64,000 nt of DNA from RGUW01 sp040399325 (GTDB lineage Bacteria; Cyanobacteriota; Cyanobacteriia; PCC-6307; Cyanobiaceae). Position 1 is the first letter of the stretch, and the number at the start of each line of letters is the position of its first letter. Below the pieces are notes generated by a model, which had not been told where the DNA came from, searched no databases, and was given only the letters and a program-made list of their open reading frames with translations. Both the position numbers and the translations under genes were made by a program. The stretch is from NCBI GenBank assembly GCA_040399325.1, contig JBBASJ010000002.1:1-64000 (forward strand), read 5' to 3'. Shown piece after piece: positions 33,041 to 39,526 of the stretch.

Positions 33041-34363
33041 ATGATGCCACCGATTGCGTGGCCGGCCAGGTCGCTGCAGGGCTGTCGGCGCTGGCTGTGG
33101 CGCCGGCTCGGCCCGCTGCTGCTGGCGCCCGCGGCGCTGGCCCCGATTGCCGCTGCCAGGCCCGTCGCAGCCGAGCCTGTCAGTGCCGAACCGGTCAGTG
33201 CCCAGCCAACAGCCCCCCAACCCCTGTGGCCTTCGCTGCAGAGTCGGCTGGGTCTGCCGGGCTGGATCAAGCTGGATCTGGCGTTGACCGCTGAGCCGTT
33301 TGTGGGGGAGGCCCCGAGCCTCGGCGTCGCGGGCGCCTGGATGCAGCAACTGGTGCTCAACACCACGGTCAGTTCAGGCTTGACGCGCGACACAACGCAG
33401 TGGCGCGAAATCGACCGCTGGGCCGTCAATCTGCAGCTGAGCGCCTTCAGTGGCAACGCCAACCTGGGACAGACCCTGGGCACGGCATTCCCGCTGCAGA
33501 CCACCGCCCATCCGGTGGGTCTGTGGCTGACCGAAGCGGCCGTCGAGCGCAGGTCAGCCGGCGGAGCGCTCTTCTTCAAGGCGGGCGTCCTGCCCCTGAA
33601 TCCGGGATTCGTGCAGGCCCCGGTGCTCAACAGCTACATCCATTCGGCGTTGAACAACACTCTCAACCTCGAGACGTACGGACTGCCGATCAACCCCTTT
33701 GCGGCCCCTGGTGCGACGGCCCACCTGCGGCTTGGCCACGGCAGCGAACTCAGGCTGGGACAGTTCTGGCTCGAACCGGTCAACGGCATCGCCGCGCTGT
33801 TCGGCGTCAATCCCCGGCAGCCCAGCGTGGGCGGCAGCCTGCAGATCCTGCAATGGAACCTGCACGATCTACCGGGAGCGGCCTCCGCACGGCGACCGCT
33901 CCTGCACAACCGGCAGCCCATCGCGCGGCAGCTGCCGCCACCACTGCTGCAGATCGGTGCCTACAACACAACCAATCCCGATTCGAACCAGGTGGTCTAT
34001 GGGCTGTTGACGCTGGACGCGCCCTTGCCACTGGGGCTAGATCATCGCCTCTGGTTTGGCCTCAACCAGGGGTTCGATCCACAGAACAACCCCAACCCCA
34101 GTTTTCTGGCGGGCGGGTGGCTGGCCCAGGGGCTAGTGCCTGGCCGACCCCTCGATGTGTTGGCCGTCGGCTACGGCAGCACCAGCTTCAGCCAGGTGTT
34201 GACACCCGGCCTGCGGCCAGAGGGTGTGCTGGAACTGAACTACACCATCCCGATCAGCAGCCAGCTGTCGATTCAGCCTGTACTGCAGTGGATTCTGCAG
34301 CCAGGTGGCAGCAACAGAGCTGCCGTTGTGGCCGCTGGCATGCAGCTCAGCCTCAGTTTCTAA
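33041..34363 (+). CDS. OprB-family carbohydrate-selective porin
   Basis: A 440-aa outer-membrane porin. ATG 33041 leads a signal peptide (basic RRWLWRRLG, hydrophobic PLLLAPAALAPIAA, about residues 22-45). The barrel part shows OprB-type stretches (FFKAGVLPLNPGFVQAPVLN, LRLGHGSELRLGQFWLEPVN, FGLNQGFDPQNNPNPSFLAG) and ends with aromatic Phe (LSLSF), as for barrel proteins. Unlike the porin at 1113 there is no SLH domain, so it would not bind the wall in the same way. The last codons and the TAA lie in the first unit of a 14-bp tandem array that continues beyond the gene. Confidence 0.78.
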   Translation: MMPPIAWPARSLQGCRRWLWRRLGPLLLAPAALAPIAAARPVAAEPVSAEPVSAQPTAPQPLWPSLQSRLGLPGWIKLDLALTAEPFVGEAPSLGVAGAWMQQLVLNTTVSSGLTRDTTQWREIDRWAVNLQLSAFSGNANLGQTLGTAFPLQTTAHPVGLWLTEAAVERRSAGGALFFKAGVLPLNPGFVQAPVLNSYIHSALNNTLNLETYGLPINPFAAPGATAHLRLGHGSELRLGQFWLEPVNGIAALFGVNPRQPSVGGSLQILQWNLHDLPGAASARRPLLHNRQPIARQLPPPLLQIGAYNTTNPDSNQVVYGLLTLDAPLPLGLDHRLWFGLNQGFDPQNNPNPSFLAGGWLAQGLVPGRPLDVLAVGYGSTSFSQVLTPGLRPEGVLELNYTIPISSQLSIQPVLQWILQPGGSNRAAVVAAGMQLSLSF

Positions 34364-34575
34364 GCCTCAGTTTCTAAGCCTCAGTTTCTAAGCCTCAGTT
34401 TCTAAGCCTCAGTTTGTGAGCCTCAGTTTGTGAGCCTCAGCTGATNNNNNNNNNNNNNNNNNNNNNNNNNNNNNNNNNNNNNNNNNNNNNNNNNNNNNNN
34501 NNNNNNNNNNNNNNNNNNNNNNNNNNNNNNNNNNNNNNNNNNNNNAGCCTCAGTTTGTGAGCCTCAGCTGATGAG
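34349..34575. repeat. 14-bp tandem array at the 3' end of the OprB gene
   Basis: Units of AGCCTCAGTTTCTA, changing to AGCCTCAGTTTGTG, run from inside the last porin codons to a 100-N gap and resume after it, ending AGCCTCAGCTGATGAG. At least six units lie left of the gap. The first TAA in the array is the porin stop. The array fills most of the interval to the DUF1345 gene, where I see no gene. Confidence 0.85.
34446..34545. other. Assembly gap (100 N) in the 14-bp array
   Basis: Both flanks end in the same repeat unit, so the true repeat number is unknown. Confidence 0.95.
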
Positions 34576-34603
34576 CCAGCCTCAGCAAAGACCGAGGCGG
34601 CGC

Positions 34604-35284
34604 TCAGCCGGTGGTCAATAAATTGAGCACAGCCGAGATGACAGTGGAGTAGAACAGAAAACTGACGATCGAATGCAACAAGACCATGCGGCGCATGCGT
34701 GAATCCTCAAGATTCACATCGCTCATGGCATAGGTCAGGCCAACGGCAAACGCCACATACAGAAAGTCGGTGAACACCGGCTCGTCACCACCGGTGAACA
34801 CGAAACCCTGCGGATCCGGTCCATCGGCCGCAGGGGTGGGATTGAGCGAAAAGTAATGCTTGGCGTAGTAAATGGCAAAGCCAATATGGAGCTGCATCCA
34901 GGTGGTAAACAGGGCCGCAAAATAAACAAGAATGCGGAACCCTGTCGGCAGGATGCTGGTGGAGCTGTGCACGTCATGAACCGACAGGCTCAGCAGACCG
35001 ATGCTCATGAACGCCAGCAGCACCGTGCGCTCCACCAGCAGGGCGCGATTGGCCCGCCAGCCGGCAAACACCTGCCGGGTCGCCGCTGCCGTCATGCCCT
35101 GGGAGGTGCGGGCAATCATCAGAAGATCGATCGCCATGCCGCTGAGAAACCCGAGTGAGAAGGCTTCGTCGAGAGGGAGGCGCCGCAGCAATGCGACCGT
35201 GACCGCCGTGCCGATCAACAGAGCGCGCAAGCCGCGATAGGCATCGTTAAACACCCGGGGATGGCCTGGGGCCGCACCGTCCAT
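34604..35284 (-). CDS. DUF1345 membrane protein
   Basis: A 226-aa protein with about five to six membrane helices. The closing part (GGDEPVFTDFLYVAFAVGLT, then SDVNLEDSRMRRMVLLHSIV) matches the DUF1345/COG4291 family pattern of D-F-x-Y-x-x-x-x-x-G-x-T ... S-D-V. Function of the family is unknown. It has the same orientation as the channel pair but is separated from it by the porin, and is divergent from the carbonic anhydrase across 145 bp. Confidence 0.75.
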   Translation of the reverse strand: MDGAAPGHPRVFNDAYRGLRALLIGTAVTVALLRRLPLDEAFSLGFLSGMAIDLLMIARTSQGMTAAATRQVFAGWRANRALLVERTVLLAFMSIGLLSLSVHDVHSSTSILPTGFRILVYFAALFTTWMQLHIGFAIYYAKHYFSLNPTPAADGPDPQGFVFTGGDEPVFTDFLYVAFAVGLTYAMSDVNLEDSRMRRMVLLHSIVSFLFYSTVISAVLNLLTTG

Positions 35285-35429
35285 GCCGCGTCATCCCAAG
35301 TGCAGACAGCCTCGTCATGATGGCCAGCACACCGGCAAATGGCCAGCACAAACCGGTGTCCAGCCATTCGCTGTGAACAACGCCGAACCGTGGCACGATG
35401 ACGTTGCGCGGTGATCGCTCTGCTGCCCC

Positions 35430-36083
35430 ATGGCTGATCCGACCGGTTCCAGCGGCCTTGTTCGGGCCGAGCGTCTGCTGCACAACCTCAAGCGTGGACA
35501 CGACCGTTTTCTGAGCGGTTGCTCAGCCCATCCACACGCCTCCTACAAACGGCTGGAGCAACTGGTGGCGGGTCAGCATCCAACGGCGGCCATCCTGAGC
35601 TGTGCCGATTCGCGCGTGCCGGTTGAGCTGTTGTTCGATGCCGGCTTCGGCGATCTCTACGTGGTGCGCAACGCTGGCAATGCCTGCACCAACGCCACGA
35701 TCGGATCGCTCGAGTACGGCATCGGCGGGCTGGGAATCGCACTGCTGGTGGTGATGGGCCATGAAGGATGTGGCGCCGTGACCGCCGCCTATGCCCCCCA
35801 CGGCGATCTGACGCCCCAGCTGCACGATCTGGTGCACACGATTCGCTCAGGACTCGACGAAGTCGACCCGCCGGTGCAGGGTGATCTGCGGGCGGCCTTT
35901 CGCCAGAATCCCGTGCAGGCAGCGCGGCATCTGGTGCAGGGCAGTGCGCTCCTGCGCCAACGGCTTGCCGACGGTCAACTGCTGCTTGAGGCCGCCTACT
36001 ACACCCTGCGCCGCGGCGAAATCGAATGGCTGGGTCAACTCGATGCCGATGGCGCGTTGCAGCCTTCCTGCCTGGTGGACTGA
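35430..36083 (+). CDS. Beta-class carbonic anhydrase
   Basis: A 217-aa zinc enzyme that interconverts CO2 and bicarbonate. Zinc ligands and catalytic dyad are visible: C58-A-D60-S-R62 and H111-E-G-C114. No signal peptide is present, so it is cytosolic. Sequence is not obviously that of carboxysomal CcmM/CsoSCA or CcaA with its long tail. The stop codon TGA is the first TGA of a (gaggtt)n repeat. It sits tail-to-tail with the glycine-zipper HMA-like protein, which may have a functional meaning if that protein is linked to carbonate handling. Confidence 0.9.
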   Translation: MADPTGSSGLVRAERLLHNLKRGHDRFLSGCSAHPHASYKRLEQLVAGQHPTAAILSCADSRVPVELLFDAGFGDLYVVRNAGNACTNATIGSLEYGIGGLGIALLVVMGHEGCGAVTAAYAPHGDLTPQLHDLVHTIRSGLDEVDPPVQGDLRAAFRQNPVQAARHLVQGSALLRQRLADGQLLLEAAYYTLRRGEIEWLGQLDADGALQPSCLVD

Positions 36084-37102
36084 GGTTGAGGTTGAGGTTG
36101 AGGNNNNNNNNNNNNNNNNNNNNNNNNNNNNNNNNNNNNNNNNNNNNNNNNNNNNNNNNNNNNNNNNNNNNNNNNNNNNNNNNNNNNNNNNNNNNNNNNN
36201 NNNTGAACCGGTGCCTGCAGCGGCACCAGCTGATGGCTGTGCAGACTTGCATTCCAATCGACCCGCCGTCCGAAACGCAGGCCGAGCGAGGCTCCCAGTT
36301 CACGCCCGACCTCGCTGCCGCCGGTGAGCCGTGACCCGAGACGGGACGCGAGTCTCTGGCTCAGGGTCTCGGCCGACGTGTCGCGCACCATGCCGACGAA
36401 CCATCGCCCCTGACCGATGGTGGTGCGGGCTGAAGCGGGGCCCGTGAGGTCGCTGGCGAGCTGACCGCCCACCATTGAGCCCACCGCCAGGCCGGCCAGG
36501 GCCCCGGCCGGACCAGCGAGTGCGGCTCCCAGGGCCATGCCCGTGCTGGATCCAGCCTCCTCGCCCATCCGGGTGCTGAGCTTGCGCCAGGTGAGCTGCC
36601 CCAGCGTGTCGGGCAGTGTCCTGGCCTGCCCATCGGCGATGGCCGAACCGGCGATGGAGCCGATCACGGCTCCCACCACAGCGCCGAGCCCGCCAAACAG
36701 CAACGCAGCCGGCGGACCACCCAGGGCAGCGGCGGCGGTGGCAACGCCCCCGCCGACCAGCACCTGACCCAGCACGGCACCGATCATGCTGCCGCCCAAC
36801 TGGCGGCTGAGACGACTCCAGGGATCAGCCGAGCCGGTGGGACGCGACTGGGCCGGCGCCTGGGGATCCTCGAGTTGCCAACCCAGCGCCGCCATCGCCA
36901 GCTGCCATCGCAGCAACGGACAGCCGGGCTGCAGCAGCAGCACCAACGAACGGGATCCATCCCGTCGCTGCCAAGCCCGCAGCCAGGACTGGCTGGCCAG
37001 CTGGGCTTCGAGATGGTCAAGGGCCACGCCATCGACCGCATCGGACCAGCGCAACCGCACCCGCCCTGGCAGCACGTGGACGATCTCCAGCGATCCTGCC
37101 AT
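36035..37102 (-). CDS. HMA-like (CoBaHMA-type) plus triple glycine-zipper protein, calcyanin-like
   Basis: 299 residues are known before the gap. Residues 1-75 form an HMA-like beta-alpha-beta domain without the CxxC metal site but with a basic strand (VLPGRVRLRW, residues 10-19). After a Pro-rich linker come three glycine-rich blocks, each opened by a similar helix: WSRLSRQLGG (95-104), WRKLSTRMGEEAG (172-184) and LSQRLASRLGSRLTGG (247-262). Blocks one and two have dense G-x-x-x-G spacing. This two-part layout is that of calcyanin, the cyanobacterial protein linked to intracellular amorphous Ca-carbonate, and of its CoBaHMA relatives. The C-terminus is uncertain because it enters the hexamer repeat; I give the stop reached if the gap keeps phase. 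It is divergent from the DUF5132 module. Confidence 0.65.
   Translation of the reverse strand: MAGSLEIVHVLPGRVRLRWSDAVDGVALDHLEAQLASQSWLRAWQRRDGSRSLVLLLQPGCPLLRWQLAMAALGWQLEDPQAPAQSRPTGSADPWSRLSRQLGGSMIGAVLGQVLVGGGVATAAAALGGPPAALLFGGLGAVVGAVIGSIAGSAIADGQARTLPDTLGQLTWRKLSTRMGEEAGSSTGMALGAALAGPAGALAGLAVGSMVGGQLASDLTGPASARTTIGQGRWFVGMVRDTSAETLSQRLASRLGSRLTGGSEVGRELGASLGLRFGRRVDWNASLHSHQLVPLQAPVXXXXXXXXXXXXXXXXXXXXXXXXXXXXXXXXXXPQPQPQPQSTRQEGCNAPSASS
36079..36203. repeat. Hexanucleotide (gaggtt)n repeat and assembly gap
   Basis: At least four units of TGAGGT(TGAGGT) follow directly from the carbonic anhydrase stop, then 100 N (36104-36203). On the minus strand the repeat has no stop in any phase: it reads Pro-Gln, Asn-Leu or Thr-Ser, so the upstream minus-strand gene would read through it. 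Confidence 0.85.
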
Positions 37103-37173
37103 CGATGCAGCAGACAGATGCCTGCACAGACGATAGGTTGGCAGTGCGTGTGTTTCCCCGTTGCTCCGATCCC

Positions 37174-37467
37174 ATGTTTGAGCTTGAAGCCCTCATCGCC
37201 ATGGGCGTCGGTGCCGCCCTCGTTGCGGTTGCACCCCTGGTGGCCTCGGTGACCGGCCGTGAACACCGCATCACCAATGCGATCAGCGGCGCCGGCCGCT
37301 CCCTGACCAAGCAGGGGCTCAAGGTCGGCATCTGCATCGCCGATCGTTCGTCGGGGCTTGTGCGCCGTGTCGGCCAGGGACTCTCGGAGGCCGGTGAAAG
37401 CTTCACCGACCTGCTGGCCGAAGCCAAGGCCGACCTCGAGCAGGCCAAGTCAGCCAAGAACGGCTGA
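37174..37467 (+). CDS. DUF5132-type small protein 1
   Basis: A 97-aa protein with one long hydrophobic helix (ALIAMGVGAALVAVAPLVAS, residues 6-25), a Gly/Ser-rich amphipathic middle (ISGAGRSLTKQGLKVGICIA) and a charged helix at the end (FTDLLAEAKADLEQAKSAKN). It is a paralogue of the gene at 39104: both begin M-F-E-L-E and share the same three parts. Proteins of this kind (DUF5132) are found next to HMA-domain ATPases. Its role could be as a membrane-associated adaptor. The next gene starts 4 bp later. Confidence 0.7.
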   Translation: MFELEALIAMGVGAALVAVAPLVASVTGREHRITNAISGAGRSLTKQGLKVGICIADRSSGLVRRVGQGLSEAGESFTDLLAEAKADLEQAKSAKNG

Positions 37468-37471
37468 GCCC

Positions 37472-37984
37472 TTGCAGACTTCACGGCTGCGGGTGCGGCA
37501 TCAGCTGCCCCACAGGTTGCGCATCGACTTCGGCGAGCGGCTGAGCCGCGAACAGATGCGCAGCGTGATCTGGCTGCTTGAACACCAGCATCCCGAAGCG
37601 GTCGTGCGCGAGGCCGCTTCGGGCCATGGCCTGGTGATCACGAGCCATTCGCTCGACCAGCCCCTCGAGGATCCTCTGCCCAAGCTGGCAGCTGTACTGG
37701 ATCAGCCGATCGCCCACCTGCCCGAGCCGCCGCCATCGGAATGGCAGACGCTGATCCGTCGGTCCCACCAGCGAACGATCAAGCTCCTGATGGCACTGGC
37801 GATCGCCGGTTGGGCACTGCCGATCCTGCCCGGCACACCCTTCTTCCTGCTGGCGTGGTGGATGGGTTGGCGGCCCGAGCCCAAGGGCACCGGGACCGAG
37901 CCCACAGAACCCGAGACTCCGGATCATTCGAAGTCAATCGCGAGCCAGGGGGAGTCGATCCGGGCCGATCGACACCCCAGCTGA
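37472..37984 (+). CDS. HMA-like domain plus membrane hairpin protein
   Basis: 170 aa from TTG 37472. The N-terminal 75 residues are a degenerate HMA-like domain with the basic strand LPHRLRIDFG and no CxxC. A membrane hairpin follows (TIKLLMALAIAGWALPILPG, then TPFFLLAWWMGWRP, about 110-143), whose P-G-T-P-F resembles the YbaN/DUF454 membrane motif. A Pro/Glu/Thr-rich tail ends the protein. The TTG lies 4 bp after the DUF5132 stop and no better start precedes the domain. Its end overlaps the convergent ArsA-like gene by 61 bp. Confidence 0.65.
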   Translation: MQTSRLRVRHQLPHRLRIDFGERLSREQMRSVIWLLEHQHPEAVVREAASGHGLVITSHSLDQPLEDPLPKLAAVLDQPIAHLPEPPPSEWQTLIRRSHQRTIKLLMALAIAGWALPILPGTPFFLLAWWMGWRPEPKGTGTEPTEPETPDHSKSIASQGESIRADRHPS

Positions 37985-39063
37985 GACCAACCCGGGGGCA
38001 TCGGCACCGCCAGGCGCAACCCGGCACTGCGGATCTGCAGAATCTGCCCGATCCGCTGCACCTGCAGACCTTCTCGCTGCAATCCAGGCAGATGCAGCCG
38101 GCAGCGTTTGAGCCCCTCGCAGGCCTGCCAGACCACGGTCTGCTGCGGCAGTGGCTGGCGCAACCAGGCCTGCGAATCCAGATCCTGCCGCTGCTGGTTG
38201 CCGATCAACACGGGAATCGCGAGCTGCCGCTGCACCTGACCCGCCACCGCATCCGGCAGATCCGCATCGAGCCAGAGCCGTAGCCGCGGCAGACCACACA
38301 AGGGCAGTGCCGCGACGCGGGCACCGAGATCACCGAGATCTGCGGCTTCGGCCGCAACAGCCAGCAGCACCTCTGCCGTTGCGGCCGCCGGGCTGAGCCG
38401 CTGGGCCAGGCGTTCGAGGCAGCCATACCAGCGCTCCGACAGTTCCAGGCTCTCGGCCGAAGGCAGCCGCAACCGCAACACCAGCTCGAACTGGGCCAGC
38501 CGTTGCCGGGTCTGGCTCCACCACTGCAGCAGGGGTCGCCAGAGACCCTCGAGCAGGTCAGGGCCTCGGCAGGCCAGCTGCAGCATCGGCAGCGCCTGCT
38601 CCAACGGCGGCAGGATGACCAGTGTGTGGGGGACCTGAGACCTGTCCTGAGACGTGTCCTGACCTGAGCACTGATCAGCCAGAAACAGGCAGCGCAACAC
38701 CGCGTCGAGCCCTGGAACCTCCTGACGACCCGGACGCTCGGCGACCGCAGCCGCCCCATCGAGCAGCTCCCACCAGGGCTGCAGCACCGGCAGCAGCTGC
38801 TGCCAGATCTGATCAGCCCAGGGCTCACCCGCATAGGTTCGCCAGTCCAGACCGGCGACCGGAGCCGCTGCAGGCGGCGGCGCGGCAGCACCGCTCAGAT
38901 CGATCGCCAGGATGGAACGGTCAGCGTCCTGGTGAACCAACGCAGCCAGAGCCTGGTTGACCAGCCAACGGCGCTGAGGTCCGGTCTCTGCACAGACCAG
39001 CAGCAGTCGCGCCGCAGCGGGCTCGGTGATCAAGGCGGAACCGTGGAGCTGATCTGCAGGCAA
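37924..39063 (-). CDS. ArsA/GET3-like protein without P-loop, HSP20-like C-terminus
   Basis: About 379 aa. The order of elements follows ArsA/GET3 ATPases (RLLLVCAETGPQRRWLVNQ where the G-K-G-G-V-G-K-T P-loop should be; HTLVILPPLEQALPMLQL as Walker-B-like strand; RVAALPLCGLPRLRLWLDAD as the late strand) and ends with an HSP20-like beta domain (QRIGQILQIRSAGLRLAVPM ... SPWLAIDF), an add-on known in cyanobacterial ArsA homologues. With the P-loop gone it is unlikely to hydrolyse ATP. It may act as a membrane-protein or tail-anchor chaperone for the neighbouring cluster. Start is uncertain: TTG 39063 or TTG 39033; the frame further upstream is antisense to the next gene. Confidence 0.55.
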   Translation of the reverse strand: MPADQLHGSALITEPAAARLLLVCAETGPQRRWLVNQALAALVHQDADRSILAIDLSGAAAPPPAAAPVAGLDWRTYAGEPWADQIWQQLLPVLQPWWELLDGAAAVAERPGRQEVPGLDAVLRCLFLADQCSGQDTSQDRSQVPHTLVILPPLEQALPMLQLACRGPDLLEGLWRPLLQWWSQTRQRLAQFELVLRLRLPSAESLELSERWYGCLERLAQRLSPAAATAEVLLAVAAEAADLGDLGARVAALPLCGLPRLRLWLDADLPDAVAGQVQRQLAIPVLIGNQQRQDLDSQAWLRQPLPQQTVVWQACEGLKRCRLHLPGLQREGLQVQRIGQILQIRSAGLRLAVPMPPGWSQLGCRSARIDSPWLAIDFE

Positions 39064-39103
39064 TCTGCCGTAAAGTTGCGCACCAAGCCCATGACCTGAC
39101 CCG

Positions 39104-39460
39104 GTGTTTGAACTCGAAACCGTTCTGGCCTTTGGTGTGGGTGCGGGTCTGGTCGCTCTGGCACCCATGGTGCGGCGCCTGGGCAACCCCCAACTGGGCG
39201 ACTCCATGAGCAACGTGGGTCGCTCGATGGCCAAGGGGGGCATCAAGGTGGGCGTGACCGTGGCCGGTGCTGCCGGTACGGCCGCCCGATCGGTGGCCCG
39301 CCACGCCGCTGAAGCCGTCGAGTCCTTCGGCGATCTCGTGGCCGAAGCCCGGACCGAACTCGATGACGCCGATCAGCAATCGGCGCCCCCTGCCAAGAAG
39401 ACCACCGGGGCACGCAACGCCAAGAAGACCGTGACCGTGACTGACATCACGGTCGAATGA
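39104..39460 (+). CDS. DUF5132-type small protein 2
   Basis: A 118-aa paralogue of the protein at 37174, starting at GTG 39104 (M-F-E-L-E-T, parallel to M-F-E-L-E-A in the first copy, which fixes the start). A hydrophobic helix (VLAFGVGAGLVALAPMV) is followed by a Gly/Ala-rich segment (KGGIKVGVTVAGAAGTAARS), an acidic amphipathic helix, and an extra Lys-rich tail (AKKTTGARNAKKTVTVTD). It precedes the P-type ATPase gene by 66 bp. Confidence 0.7.
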   Translation: MFELETVLAFGVGAGLVALAPMVRRLGNPQLGDSMSNVGRSMAKGGIKVGVTVAGAAGTAARSVARHAAEAVESFGDLVAEARTELDDADQQSAPPAKKTTGARNAKKTVTVTDITVE

Positions 39461-39526
39461 GAGTGAGGCGTTCGTTCTCGTCCGGTCACGCTCCAGCTTC
39501 GTCGATTCCCTCGCCTGCCTCCGCTC

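Noticed and set aside
34349..34575. 14-bp array considered as a CRISPR
   Set aside because: Units are too short, there are no unique spacers, and no cas genes are present; it is a simple tandem repeat.
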